64,000 bases of DNA from Stieleria varia (GCF_038443385.1 NZ_CP151726.1:3472001-3536000), one strand, 5' to 3'; shown: positions 8,184 through 17,435, numbered from the stretch's first letter. Numbers and translations: made by a program. Notes: generated by a model not told the origin, from the letters alone.

Positions 8184-11024
8184 ATGGATGATCCCAGCAA
8201 CTCACGTTTTGTCGTCGGCATTGACCTCGGTACCACCAATTGTGCGATGGCCTTTGTTGATACCCACGCCGAATCCGGGGCTGGAGACGGACGTCACTCC
8301 GTGCAGACCTTTGCGATCCCCCAGTGGGTGGATTTGGGGCAACGAGAAAACCGCGAAACCCTGCCGTCGTTTCACTACGAGTTCACTTCCGACGAAGCGG
8401 CGGTCGGCCACCGATTGCCTTGGCAAGACCAACCGGCCAAGCATTGCGTCGGCGTGCTGGCCCGCGACGCGGGGCACCGGCATCCGGGCAGACGTGCTGC
8501 GTCGGCCAAGAGCTGGTTGTCTCACGATGGCGTCGACCGAACGGCCGACCTGTTGCCTTGGCACGGTGACACCGATGTAGCGAAGCTGTCGCCGGTGGAC
8601 GCCTCCGCGCGATACCTTTCTCACCTGAGGGGAGCCTGGGATGCGGCGCATCCCGATCATCCGCTTGCCGACCAAGACGTTGTGATCACACTGCCGGCGT
8701 CGTTCGACGAGGTCGCGCGCGAGCTAACGGTATCGGCTGCAAAAAAAGCCGGGTTGCCTCGCGTGTACTTGATCGAAGAACCCCAGGCTGCCTTTTACGC
8801 TTGGATCGATCGTCAAGGCGATCAGTGGGAGAGCAAAGTCCAGCCGGGCCAATTGATCTTGGTTTGTGACATCGGCGGTGGTACCACGGACTTGACCCTG
8901 ATTCGTGTCCGCACGGCCGGTGCCGATGGAGGACAAGTTCAATTTCACCGGGTCGCTGTCGGTTCCCATTTGATTCTCGGTGGTGACAACTTGGACTTGG
9001 CCGTCGCCAAGCTGGCCGAGTCAAAGATCCTGAGTGAAACGGGCAAGTCCCTGTCGGCAACGCAGTGGGATCGTTTGGTCGGCGTTGCACGTTCGGTCAA
9101 GGAAACGATGTTGTCAGATGATCGTCCTGATCAGTACACGATTCACTTGCCCGGCGAAGGTTCCGAGTTGATCGGCGGTGGTCTGCTGTTGACCGTCACG
9201 GCACAAGAGATCGATGAGATTTTGCTCGATGGATTCTTTCCCGATGTCGAGTTGAGCGATCGACCAGCCGCGGGTGAAAGTGGATTTCAGGAATTCGGTT
9301 TGCCTTACGCAGCGGACGCGGCCATCACGCGGCACCTCGCCGATTTCCTTCGCACGCACCGCCACACGGGGATACAAACCTCCGGCGACGACGATTCTGC
9401 GATGACCTCCGGCGCTGATCGTCCCGACCTCGTTCTGTTCAACGGCGGTGTGATGACCGCGTCGGCGATCGGCAAGCGCATCGTTGGTTCGTTGTCACGC
9501 TGGTTTCGCAGGGGTGATGAAAGCAGTTGGTCTCCTCAAGTGTTGGAGTCCCCACGCTTGGACTTGGCGGTCGCACGCGGAGCGGCCTACTACGGCGTGG
9601 TCCGACGCGGTGAAGGAGTCCGGATTGCCGCCAATCTCGGGCACTCGTATTACATGCAAGTTTCCGAAGAACCGCCGCAAGCGATTTGCTTGATCCCGGG
9701 CAGTGCCGAAGCGGGCCAGCGATTCAGTGCTGAACAGCATCCGCTGCAAATGCGAATCGGCGCGCCGGTGCAGTTCCCACTGTGGGTCAGCAGCACACGG
9801 CTGGCCGACACCGTCGGAGAGCTGATCGGGATCGATCGAGCGGAACTGTCGCCGCTGCCGCCGATTTGCACCGCGTTGGTTCTAGGTCGACGCAAACAAG
9901 ACGAAACCATCCGCGTTGTGATCGAAGCCGAATTGAGCGAGATCGGCACCGTCGGGCTGTTTTGCGTCGACGCGGACTCGGGCAAGCGTTGGCGACTGGA
10001 GTTCGACATCCGCAGCACGTTAGAGACGGATCGCGAAGCCCATAGCGGGGAAGGCGAAACGGCGGGGATCATCGACGCGGAGACGGTGGCCGGTTGTGAA
10101 AGTGCGATCGCCGAGGTGTTTGATGCGGACGAACGGGACAAGTCGCAAAAGCCCGGCAAGCTTGTTCGCCAATTGCAATCGATCACCGAAATGCATCGCA
10201 ATCAGTGGCCGCCATCGCTGTTGCGTGAGCAATGGCAGTTCCTGTTCGATCACCACGAGGGACGTCGAAAATCCGAGCAGCATGAATCACGCTGGCTGAA
10301 TTTGGTCGGATTTTGTTTACGACCCGGTTATGGTGTCGCCGTGGATGATTGGCGAGTGTCCAGTGTTTGGAAAACGATCCACGGCAAACTTGCTTTCGCA
10401 TCCGCCGCCTCACGAACCGAATCGATGATCATGTGGCGGCGCATCGCCGGAGGGCTGACGACCGGACAGCAATCACAGTTAGCGGCACCTTGGGTCAACG
10501 CGTTGACCAACAAAACGATGAGAATGGAACCGCACGAAGCCGCAGAGGTTTGGCGGCTGATCGGTTCGCTGGAACGGTTGCCGGTGAATGACAAAGTCAA
10601 CCTTGGCGACGCGGCCCTCCAAGCGCTGTCGGTCAAGAAGAATGAAAAGATCCGCGACGCACTGCTGTGGTCCATCGGACGAATCGGCAGTCGGCAACCC
10701 GTTTATGGACCGCTCAATGCGGCGGTCCCCGCCAAGCAAGCCGAACGCTGGTGCGAAAAACTGCTGGACTTTCTGGACCGTGATTGTAGTGACGAGTTGG
10801 TTTCGATCGCCCGCCTGGCATTGGTTCAGATGGGGCGACTGACGGGCGACCGATTTCGCGATCTGTCTGTCGATCAACGGGAACGCATCGCCGCCGCGTT
10901 TCGTGTCCGTGAGTCTCCGCAACACTTCGTCGATCTACTGCTCGTCGGTGGCAAACTGGCCAGTGAAGAACAAGCAGCCGTGTTTGGTGACGCATTGCCA
11001 CTGGGGATTCGATTGGTGCGATGA
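8184..11024 (+). CDS. Large Hsp70/DnaK-like protein
   Basis: 946 residues against about 640 for DnaK. The ATPase signatures are clear: VGIDLGTTNCAMAF at the N-terminus, VCDIGGGTTDLTLIRV near residue 226, and LFNGGVMTASAIGKRI near 415. After a shortened beta domain, the last 350 residues have no DnaK lid; they are helical and rich in Trp and Leu (for example VWRLIGSLERLPVNDK and LLWSIGRIGSRQPVYG), reminiscent of HEAT-like helical repeats. The protein is probably cytosolic and ATP-dependent, with a client- or partner-binding role different from DnaK. Related long Hsp70 paralogues are known in planctomycetes. No DnaJ or GrpE gene is adjacent. Confidence 0.85.
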   Translation: MDDPSNSRFVVGIDLGTTNCAMAFVDTHAESGAGDGRHSVQTFAIPQWVDLGQRENRETLPSFHYEFTSDEAAVGHRLPWQDQPAKHCVGVLARDAGHRHPGRRAASAKSWLSHDGVDRTADLLPWHGDTDVAKLSPVDASARYLSHLRGAWDAAHPDHPLADQDVVITLPASFDEVARELTVSAAKKAGLPRVYLIEEPQAAFYAWIDRQGDQWESKVQPGQLILVCDIGGGTTDLTLIRVRTAGADGGQVQFHRVAVGSHLILGGDNLDLAVAKLAESKILSETGKSLSATQWDRLVGVARSVKETMLSDDRPDQYTIHLPGEGSELIGGGLLLTVTAQEIDEILLDGFFPDVELSDRPAAGESGFQEFGLPYAADAAITRHLADFLRTHRHTGIQTSGDDDSAMTSGADRPDLVLFNGGVMTASAIGKRIVGSLSRWFRRGDESSWSPQVLESPRLDLAVARGAAYYGVVRRGEGVRIAANLGHSYYMQVSEEPPQAICLIPGSAEAGQRFSAEQHPLQMRIGAPVQFPLWVSSTRLADTVGELIGIDRAELSPLPPICTALVLGRRKQDETIRVVIEAELSEIGTVGLFCVDADSGKRWRLEFDIRSTLETDREAHSGEGETAGIIDAETVAGCESAIAEVFDADERDKSQKPGKLVRQLQSITEMHRNQWPPSLLREQWQFLFDHHEGRRKSEQHESRWLNLVGFCLRPGYGVAVDDWRVSSVWKTIHGKLAFASAASRTESMIMWRRIAGGLTTGQQSQLAAPWVNALTNKTMRMEPHEAAEVWRLIGSLERLPVNDKVNLGDAALQALSVKKNEKIRDALLWSIGRIGSRQPVYGPLNAAVPAKQAERWCEKLLDFLDRDCSDELVSIARLALVQMGRLTGDRFRDLSVDQRERIAAAFRVRESPQHFVDLLLVGGKLASEEQAAVFGDALPLGIRLVR

Positions 11025-11047
11025 GATTTGCAAGTTGCGATCGACCT

Positions 11048-11125
11048 TAACCCGGATGATTCATCAGCCGGCACGCGATAGCGTCCGGTTTTCACGCCTA
11101 TCATCGGGAACCGGACGCTATTGAG
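11048..11125. repeat. REP-like palindrome (GATAGCGTCCGGTT family)
   Basis: Begins with TAACCCGGATGATTCA (a variant of the dispersed 16-base motif) and continues with CAGCCGGCACGCGATAGCG, closing on AACCGGACGCTAT. A longer, better preserved copy lies at 17112-17210. Confidence 0.75.
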
Positions 11126-11311
11126 AGCGTCCCGCTTAGCATGGTTGTGCTATGAAACGCTCTTTGGTGTCATACGCCCTGAGCCGCTGGCCGTCAGGCC
11201 ACGAGTCTTACGCACTGAAATGGATATTGAGTTCGTGTAAGACCCGGCCGCTGACGCGTCGCGGCTCACGGCGTTTGATAGCGTCATCCGCTTCCATATG
11301 TCGAGCTGTTT
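11126..11311. other. Intergenic, degraded palindromes only
   Basis: No gene seen. The stretch holds GAGCCGCTGGCC and similar GC-rich half-palindromes plus CTTACGCACTG / TTCGTGTAAG pairing, and looks like layered repeat debris. Confidence 0.4.
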
Positions 11312-12142
11312 GGGCTAAGGGTGGGCTGTTCAAAATTTGGTGTTGGCATTGTTTTTTCAGTCCATGCTTTTGTCCCATGTATCGCAATCAATGTGAGCCT
11401 CAGGCGCTAGCCGTGGGCCGGCACCACAATCCGCTTCAGGCCCACGGCTAGCGCCTGAGGCTCACTGGGGGCCACTAGCTGCGCTGGGAGAGTGCCACGC
11501 CCCTAATTTTGAACAGCCCGGGCTAAGGGTGGGCTGTTCAAAATTTGGTGTTGGCATTGTTTTTTCAGTCCATGCTTTTGTCCCATGCATCGCAATCAAT
11601 GTGAGCCTCAGGCGCTAGCCGTGGGCCGGCACCACAATCCGCCTCAGGCCCACGGCTAGCGCCTGAGGCTCACTGGGGGCCACCAGCTGCGCTGGGAGAG
11701 TGCCACGCCCCTAATTTTGAACAGCCCGGGCTAAGGGTGGGCTGTTCAAAATTTGGTGTTGGCATTGTTTTTTCAGTCCATGTTTTTGTCCCATGCATCG
11801 CAATCAATGTGAGCCTCAGGCGCTAGCCGTGGGCCGGCACCACAATCCGCTTCAGGCCCACGGCTAGCGCCTGAGGCTCACTGGGGGCCACTAGCTGCGC
11901 TGGGAGAGTGCCACGCCCTAATTTTGAACAGCCCGGGCTAAGGGTGGGCTGTTCAAAATTTGGTGTTGGCATTGTTTTTTCAGTCCATGTTTTTGTCCCA
12001 TGCATCGCAATCAATGTGAGCCTCAGGCGCTAGCCGTGGGCCGGCACCACAATCCGCCTCAGGCCCACGGCTAGCGCCTGAGGCTCACTGGGGGCCACCA
12101 GGTGCGCTGGGAGAGTGCCACGCCCCTAATTCTGAACAGTCC
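11312..12142. mobile_element. Tandem array of four MITE-like elements
   Basis: Four nearly identical units at 11323-11519, 11531-11727, 11739-11934 and 11946-12142 (196-197 bp each). Each starts GGGCTGTTCAAAATT and ends AATTTTGAACAGCCC, a 15-bp terminal inverted repeat; the last copy has two changes at its end. The units are separated by an identical 11-base spacer (GGGCTAAGGGT) that also precedes the first. Each unit carries an internal long palindrome built from GAGCCTCAGGCGCTAGCC and its complement around a 19-base loop. There is no coding capacity. Small size, terminal inverted repeats and no transposase fit a non-autonomous element moved in trans, later amplified in tandem. Confidence 0.85.
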
Positions 12143-12274
12143 GGGCTAATGGCAACGCGGGCGGCTTTGTGAGCATTCCATGGGCAGCCATCCGCCGTCA
12201 TGTTGGGCGATATCCTTAATCGGTTCGATCTCGGCCTCTTTCGTATTCTGCGGGTAGAATATTGTGACGCAAAT

Positions 12275-12299
12275 GTCAGCCTAGAAAGGCTGACGTACG
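12275..12299. repeat. REP-like palindrome GTCAGCCTAGAAAGGCTGACG
   Basis: Short hairpin (TCAGCCT / AGGCTGA) followed by TACG. The same sequence occurs at 14670-14694 and, with inverted polarity, three times at 54810-54916. Confidence 0.75.
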
Positions 12300-12356
12300 A
12301 ACAGTGGTGGGCGGCGATGGATACTGTGGGGCAATCGAACAATTTTTACCGCTTTG

Positions 12357-13871
12357 ATGGTTGATATGAGTGAAAGAAAGAGCGGCGTGTTGCTGCACGT
12401 CACATCGTTGCCCGGTCGCTTCGGTATCGGCGACTTCGGTCCGGAAGCCTTTCGGTTTGTGGACTTCTTGAACGCCGCGTCTCAGTCTGTTTGGCAGATC
12501 TTGCCGTTGACTGTGACCAGTTCCTTCACGGGCAACTCGCCGTACAGCAGCCTTTCTGCTTTCGCGCTCAATCCGTTGCTCGTCAGTCCAGAGATTTTGT
12601 TGAGAGAAGGACTGACGACACAAGAAAACGTGGAGTGCATCTATGCCCGCGAAAGTGGCCCGGCGCACTTTCGACGCGTCAGGATGCTCAAAGAAGCGAT
12701 CTTGCAAGAATCCTTTCAGCAGTTTCAGAAAACCTCGCAGTTCACGGAAGAATTCGATGCTTTTCTGAAGGATTCCTCGCAGTGGTTGGAAGATTACGTG
12801 CAGTTTGTTGTGCTCAAGGAGGTGTTTGGGGGACAGGTCTGGTGGGAATGGCCGACTCCGTTTCGCGACCGCGACGAAGACGAGTTGTTGAGGTTCACGC
12901 GGCTGTACAGGCAACAGCTACAGTACCACCGATTTGTGCAGTTCATTCTGTGGAAGCAATGGAGTGCGGTGCGGAGTTATTGTCATGAAAAGGGTGTGCA
13001 GGTCATGGGTGATTTGCCCATCTATGTCGAAACCGACAGTGCCGACGTTTGGGCGCATCCTGAATGTTTCAAATTGGATGACGATCATCGTCCCGAATGG
13101 GTTGCCGGGGTTCCGCCGGACTACTTTAGCGCGACGGGCCAACTGTGGGGAAATCCCGTTTACCGCTGGGACGTCTTGCAAGAACAGCGGTATCAGTGGT
13201 GGATCGAGCGATTTCGGCACAACATCAAACTTTATGACTTGATTCGAATCGATCACTTCCGAGGCTTGGTGCAGTACTGGGAGGTGTCCGCTGGAGAGGA
13301 AACGGCGATCGATGGACAGTGGGCCGATGTTCCGACCCGCGATTTTCTCGACACGGCATTCAGCCATGTGGACGCCAGTCATTTTATCGCCGAAGACTTG
13401 GGGACGATTACCGATGACGTCCACGAGATCATGGATCACTATCAACTCGCGGGAATGAAGGTTCTGCTATTTGCCTTCGGCGATGACCTCGTTGAGCATC
13501 CGTATTTGCCGCACAACTACGTCGAGAATTGCGTCGCCTACACGGGAACACACGACAACAATACGGTCGTCGGATGGTTCCATCATGAGATGATGGCTGC
13601 CGAAGAAGAAAATCTCCGCGAGTATCTCGGGCGAGACGTCAGCGCGGACACCATCGCGTGTGAGATGATTCAATTGATTTGGGAGTCCAAGGCCAAGCTT
13701 TGTATCGCTCCGCTGCAGGATCTGTTGGGGCTCGACGAGACGTCACGTATGAATGTCCCTGGAGTAGGGGCGGATTGCTGGCGGTGGCGATGTCCTTATT
13801 TGTCGTTCAACGATGAGTTGGCGGCGCGGCTGAAAGCATTGACGGTGGCGACTGGGCGCGGCCCGAATTGA
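12357..13871 (+). CDS. malQ: 4-alpha-glucanotransferase (amylomaltase, GH77)
   Basis: About 504 residues, the normal size for bacterial MalQ. The N-terminus SGVLLHVTSLPGRFGIGDFG is a hallmark of the family, followed by WQILPLTVT and NSPYSSLSAFALNP. The catalytic regions of family GH77 are visible: LIRIDHFRGL with the nucleophile Asp, FIAEDLGTI with the acid/base Glu, and YTGTHDNNTVVGW with the transition-state Asp. It transfers maltooligosaccharide segments in glycogen or maltodextrin metabolism and is cytosolic. ATG 12357 and 12366 are both possible; no clear ribosome-binding site separates them. No other glycogen gene is adjacent, and the gene is bracketed by copies of the MITE-like element. 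Confidence 0.95.
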   Translation: MVDMSERKSGVLLHVTSLPGRFGIGDFGPEAFRFVDFLNAASQSVWQILPLTVTSSFTGNSPYSSLSAFALNPLLVSPEILLREGLTTQENVECIYARESGPAHFRRVRMLKEAILQESFQQFQKTSQFTEEFDAFLKDSSQWLEDYVQFVVLKEVFGGQVWWEWPTPFRDRDEDELLRFTRLYRQQLQYHRFVQFILWKQWSAVRSYCHEKGVQVMGDLPIYVETDSADVWAHPECFKLDDDHRPEWVAGVPPDYFSATGQLWGNPVYRWDVLQEQRYQWWIERFRHNIKLYDLIRIDHFRGLVQYWEVSAGEETAIDGQWADVPTRDFLDTAFSHVDASHFIAEDLGTITDDVHEIMDHYQLAGMKVLLFAFGDDLVEHPYLPHNYVENCVAYTGTHDNNTVVGWFHHEMMAAEEENLREYLGRDVSADTIACEMIQLIWESKAKLCIAPLQDLLGLDETSRMNVPGVGADCWRWRCPYLSFNDELAARLKALTVATGRGPN

Positions 13872-13886
13872 CGGATGCCAAGTCAT

Positions 13887-14085
13887 GGGCTGTTCAAAAT
13901 TGGGGTTGTGGCACTACGGCTCCCGGCGCAGCTGGTGGCCCCCAGTGAGCCTCAGGCGCTAGCCGTGGGCCTGAGGCGGATTGTGGTGCCGGCCCACGGC
14001 TAGCGCCTGAGGCTCACTCTGATTGCGATGCATGGGACAAAAACATGGACTGAAAAGACAATGTCAACACCAAATTTTGAACAGC
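13887..14085 (-). mobile_element. Single MITE-like element, inverted copy
   Basis: 199 bp matching the array at 11312-12142 in the opposite orientation. It keeps the ends GGGCTGTTCAAAATT and AATTTTGAACAGC and the internal palindrome, with a slightly divergent left part. Together with the array it brackets malQ. Adjacent sequence to 14129 holds nothing else. Confidence 0.85.
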
Positions 14086-14129
14086 ACGGCTTAGCAAATT
14101 CGATTCCGCGTCCGTTCGTACGTTTGATT

Positions 14130-14588
14130 TCACTCCACTGTCACGTATTGGTTCTTGCCCAGCGCAACGGTTTCCGTTTCACCGCTTTCCGTTTGAAAGC
14201 GGACTTCGCCGGCTGACTCGATTGCCATGGCTTCGGATTCCGTCAACTCGGTGGTGTGATACCGGCGGACCAGCTCGTCGTCCAAGTATTCCACGGCAAG
14301 TTTGGTTGCCATGCTGGTGAAGATCAATGCGACGCCGAGAATGCGAACGCCGGGCGACGGCAGAAAGATGACGCGAGTGCCCGCCATGTAGGAAACGATG
14401 GCAAAACCGCGTAGCAGCAGCTTGCCGTTTTCCAGCGTTTGGGTATCGAGCGATTCAACCGTTTCACGCGTCAACTCGGCTGCACCCTTTTCACCGCATC
14501 CGGTCGCCAGCCCCAAGCCGCCGAGACCGCCGGCGATGAGCAGCAGTTTTCGGCGACTGTATCGCTTATTTGGTTCCATCGGTCGCAT
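14130..14588 (-). CDS. Small putative lipoprotein
   Basis: 152 residues. The N-terminus has a twin-arginine-like YSRRKLLLIAGG, a hydrophobic glycine-rich stretch and a lipobox ending LATGC at about residue 31, so export and lipid modification are likely. A second hydrophobic segment (VRILGVALIFTSMATKLAV, about residues 80-98) may enter the membrane. The C-terminal 40 residues are polar and acidic. An AGGAG lies 8 bases before the ATG at 14588, supporting that start. Family not recognised. It ends 45 bases from the inverted MITE-like copy. Confidence 0.6.
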   Translation of the reverse strand: MRPMEPNKRYSRRKLLLIAGGLGGLGLATGCGEKGAAELTRETVESLDTQTLENGKLLLRGFAIVSYMAGTRVIFLPSPGVRILGVALIFTSMATKLAVEYLDDELVRRYHTTELTESEAMAIESAGEVRFQTESGETETVALGKNQYVTVE

Positions 14589-14669
14589 CTCATTGGCTCC
14601 TGAGTGACATCGGCAGCTTGGCCCGATGGATCAGGCTCAGATGGTCGGGCGATGGGGCGCGGATTGTAT

Positions 14670-14694
14670 GTCAGCCTGGAAAGGCTGACGTACG
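14670..14694. repeat. REP-like palindrome GTCAGCCTGGAAAGGCTGACG
   Basis: Second copy of the hairpin found at 12275-12299, one base different in the loop, again followed by TACG. It lies just past the stop codon of the phosphofructokinase gene. Confidence 0.75.
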
Positions 14695-14713
14695 TTTGCT
14701 GACGTACTTTGGC

Positions 14714-15997
14714 TCAGGTGTCGACACAGGTTTCCAGGAACCGGGCCAGGCGATGGAAGTCGCAACCCGGGTCGATGAAGCGGACTTTGGTGACCAACGT
14801 TACCGGATCGACCAATTGCTCGAACGGGACGTAATGCAGATCGAGCTGACCGGAGACGCTGACCATGACGCCATTGAGTTTTTCTTCGACCAAGGCACGG
14901 TAGGCACCGACGCCGAGTTGAGAGCCGAGCATCACGTCGTAGGCGTGTGGTGGTGCGCAACGGGCTTCGTAACCCAACTGCAGCCCGTTGATTTTGCGAG
15001 ATTTGCCTGTGCGTTCGGTGTATCGGTCGCCGATGAGCTTGGACATCAGGGCAGCCAAGTTGATCGACGAGATGTTGATGTGACCGTGGTCGTCGCGATT
15101 AACGCCTTCGAGATATTGAGCGGGCAAGTACTCCGCCATGCCTTCTGCGATCACGATGGTTCCGTATTCGCGTCCGTCGCGTTCGCGAGCCATCATCATG
15201 TCGACCATGCGATCGATGACGCGGTCCAAGGCCATGATCTTGCGTGTTTCGCCCGTTTCTTGACTAACGACTTCTTCGGTCGCCAGCGCGCCTCGGATGT
15301 CTTCCACGCTCAACACCATGCTCGCTTCGCCTGCGATCGCCGCGCCGTAAGCCAACCATCCGGCGCTGCGTCCCATGGCTTCGCAGAGGAAGTACGCGCG
15401 GCCGGCGGCGGCATCGAAGTTCAGGTTACGGATTTCTTCGGCGAGTGTTTCCACGGCGGTGAAGAATCCGAACGTAAAGTCGATTCCGCTGTAGTCATTG
15501 TCGATCGTCTTGGGCAAGTGAACAACGGGGAAGCGACGTGCATCGGCTGGCAAGTTGTCCTGGAACATCTTCAGTTTGTTCGCCGTTTTCAGCGTGTCGT
15601 CGCCGCCGATCGAAATCAACGCGTCGACTTCCAGTGAACACAGGCCTTCGTAAACACGTCGCAGAGGGGCAACCAGTTCTGGATCCTTCAGGTGATCTGG
15701 GCTGCTGACATGTTTGCCCGGGTTGGTTCGCGCGGTCCCGATCATGATGCCACGGCTGCTGCGGGCATTGGTGAGCGAATCTTGCGTGAATCGGATGTAA
15801 TCGGTGCCTTCTTGCAGCGGGCCGGCTGCGGTGTATTCCGCTAGGCGACTGTAACCGTGCTTGATCCCGAACACCTGGGCGCCTTCTTCCAAGAACGAGA
15901 AAGCTGCGGTCGAAATGACGGCATTGGCAGCAGGCGCGGGGCCTCCGGCAAAAAGAATGGCAACGCGTTTGATGTCGAGGGCGTGGTGATCGGGCAT
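14714..15997 (-). CDS. 6-phosphofructokinase, pyrophosphate-dependent type
   Basis: 427 residues from ATG 15997 (a GTG at 16006 is also open). Phosphofructokinase motifs: VAILFAGGPAPAANAVI at the nucleotide/phosphate site, SIGGDDTLK near residue 131, and LPKTIDNDY near 162. In ATP-dependent enzymes the corresponding positions are Gly in GGDG and Gly in PGTIDND; here they are Asp and Lys, the pair known to favour pyrophosphate over ATP. The expected reaction is therefore reversible phosphorylation of fructose 6-phosphate with PPi, in cytosolic glycolysis/gluconeogenesis. The gene is monocistronic and divergent from the hypothetical gene at 16335. Confidence 0.9.
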   Translation of the reverse strand: MPDHHALDIKRVAILFAGGPAPAANAVISTAAFSFLEEGAQVFGIKHGYSRLAEYTAAGPLQEGTDYIRFTQDSLTNARSSRGIMIGTARTNPGKHVSSPDHLKDPELVAPLRRVYEGLCSLEVDALISIGGDDTLKTANKLKMFQDNLPADARRFPVVHLPKTIDNDYSGIDFTFGFFTAVETLAEEIRNLNFDAAAGRAYFLCEAMGRSAGWLAYGAAIAGEASMVLSVEDIRGALATEEVVSQETGETRKIMALDRVIDRMVDMMMARERDGREYGTIVIAEGMAEYLPAQYLEGVNRDDHGHINISSINLAALMSKLIGDRYTERTGKSRKINGLQLGYEARCAPPHAYDVMLGSQLGVGAYRALVEEKLNGVMVSVSGQLDLHYVPFEQLVDPVTLVTKVRFIDPGCDFHRLARFLETCVDT

Positions 15998-16334
15998 TTC
16001 GGACACGGTTGAATGAGGCTATGGGGAAAGTGGCAAGGAGTTTATTTTGACGCCGTGGAAGGCGTTGATTTTAGGCATGTCGGTGTGCTCGCCAAGGAGG
16101 TGAGGGGGCGGAAAGGCGAAGCTGCGTTCTGGAAAGCCCTTTCATTCGGTACGAGCGGTCGAAGGGATGATTCTACGCCAAAGTCGGGTCACGCGGGTTA
16201 TTTGGTTGATCTCGGCAGCCGAACCGATCAAGATCTGCTCCGGCAGGTCCAATCGGGGGACCGTTTTTACGGACTGGGGGGGCTATGCCGCTTATCAAAT
16301 CCTTCTGCGCACGGAATTGTTGGTGGAACCACAA
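15998..16334. other. Divergent intergenic region between pfp-type gene and hypothetical gene
   Basis: 337 bases that should hold the promoters for both directions. I see no repeat and no convincing promoter. Two open frames cross it on the plus strand (from 16013 and 16167), but the upstream part has poor codon character, so the gene start is placed at 16335. Confidence 0.4.
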
Positions 16335-17045
16335 ATGACTTGGCAAACTCCCAGTGGAAACCGCACCCTGTCGGGGCACGAATCAGAGCTGGTGCGTCAC
16401 AGCATCGCAAACATGGTTGAGGAATTGGCCAGTTGTCGAGAGACCGACGATTCGCCCTGTATCTGCGGCATCGCTTTATTCGATGAGCTGACTTGGACTC
16501 AGCAATTGGCCATCCTGGAACGCTTGGCAAATTACTTGTTGCAACGAACCCACGAGACGCTGGAGTTGACCGGGGTTCATGAAGCCGCGGTGGCCGCGAT
16601 CTATCGAAACATTCTGCAGCAGATCGAAATCGAGATCGAGTTGGATGACGTGTCGCCCACGCAGTTCCGGCACCAATGGCGCGAACTGGTTGTCGCTGCA
16701 AACGAAGAAGCCCGAGACGCGGTAATGGATTCGACCATCGTGTCCGGCGCGGACGCATCGTTGTCGCTCGACGACTCCGACGATCACGTCATCTCGGCAG
16801 ACTCGACGGACATCGAAAAATGGGAATGGATTGTCGAGTCGTTGGCCGATCAAGTCCTGTGGGATCGCGATTTCGAAATGGCAGGCGACATGATCGATGC
16901 GCCGCCCGAACAGGCCGCAGCGCTACGCGCGATGCTGGGGATCAATTCGGAGTACTACACCGCGATCGCACCGGACCCGACAGATAGCCAAGTCGATCAA
17001 CTGTTTGACTCGGTGCACGATCTGACGCGACGCAAACCGCGATAG
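16335..17045 (+). CDS. Hypothetical acidic protein
   Basis: 236 residues from ATG 16335, chosen because composition becomes protein-like there (MTWQTPSGNRTLSGHE). It is strongly acidic, mostly helical, and has no signal peptide or membrane segment. A central region carries many Asp/Glu (LQQIEIEIELDDVSP; SLDDSDDHVISAD), followed by a Trp-rich helix and DMIDAPPEQAAALRAMLGI. I recognise no domain. The gene stands alone between a divergent promoter region and repeats. Confidence 0.6.
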   Translation: MTWQTPSGNRTLSGHESELVRHSIANMVEELASCRETDDSPCICGIALFDELTWTQQLAILERLANYLLQRTHETLELTGVHEAAVAAIYRNILQQIEIEIELDDVSPTQFRHQWRELVVAANEEARDAVMDSTIVSGADASLSLDDSDDHVISADSTDIEKWEWIVESLADQVLWDRDFEMAGDMIDAPPEQAAALRAMLGINSEYYTAIAPDPTDSQVDQLFDSVHDLTRRKPR

Positions 17046-17111
17046 TGGCGGACTTGTGTTGCTGTCCGGCAGTTCGTCCCTCATTCGTCCGCAACACGTC
17101 CGCGATGCACT

Positions 17112-17210
17112 ATCCCAGATTATTTATCAGCCGGCACGCGATAGCGTCCGGTTCCTGAGTATAGGTGCAAGAACCGGACGCTATCGCGTGGCGGCTGATG
17201 TGCGCAGTCT
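17112..17210. repeat. REP-like palindrome with 26-base arms
   Basis: CAGCCGGCACGCGATAGCG... and its near-perfect inverse ending CGCGTGGCGGCTG form a long hairpin. It is preceded by a degenerate form of the dispersed TAGCCCGGATTATTCA motif. Half copies occur at 4430-4460, 6079-6105 and 11060-11125. Confidence 0.85.
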
Positions 17211-17289
17211 GCTTTCGTGCAAATCTGCGCAAGCCGTTTCACGCAAACGTATTGCGAAGACGGTCGGGAGCCGCGTGAATAAACCGGGC

Positions 17290-17422
17290 TAGTGGTCCGT
17301 TACTACTTAATGTTCGGGTCGAGGCCGTCGCGAAAGTCGTCAAGACTTTCGGTGATTTACAACTACTGCCGAAACTCTTGACGAGTTTCGCTATCCTATT
17401 CATTAGCTGTAACGGACCGCTA
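17290..17422. mobile_element. 133-bp MITE-like element with nested inverted repeats
   Basis: The ends TAGTGGTCCGTTAC (17290-17303) and GTAACGGACCGCTA (17409-17422) are inverted repeats with one mismatch. An inner imperfect pair lies at 17331-17352 and 17369-17391 (CGAAAGTCGTCAAGACTTTC against GAAACTCTTGACGAGTTTCG). It directly follows another copy of the TGAATAA-CCGGGCTA motif and has no coding capacity. Confidence 0.7.
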
Positions 17423-17435
17423 GAGACCACATTCA

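Noticed and set aside
11312-12142. CRISPR array
   Set aside because: Repeat units are about 197 bp, the spacers are identical 11-base sequences, and no cas gene is present.
14570-15637. 355-codon plus-strand frame
   Set aside because: Antisense to the phosphofructokinase gene, whose catalytic motifs are unmistakable.
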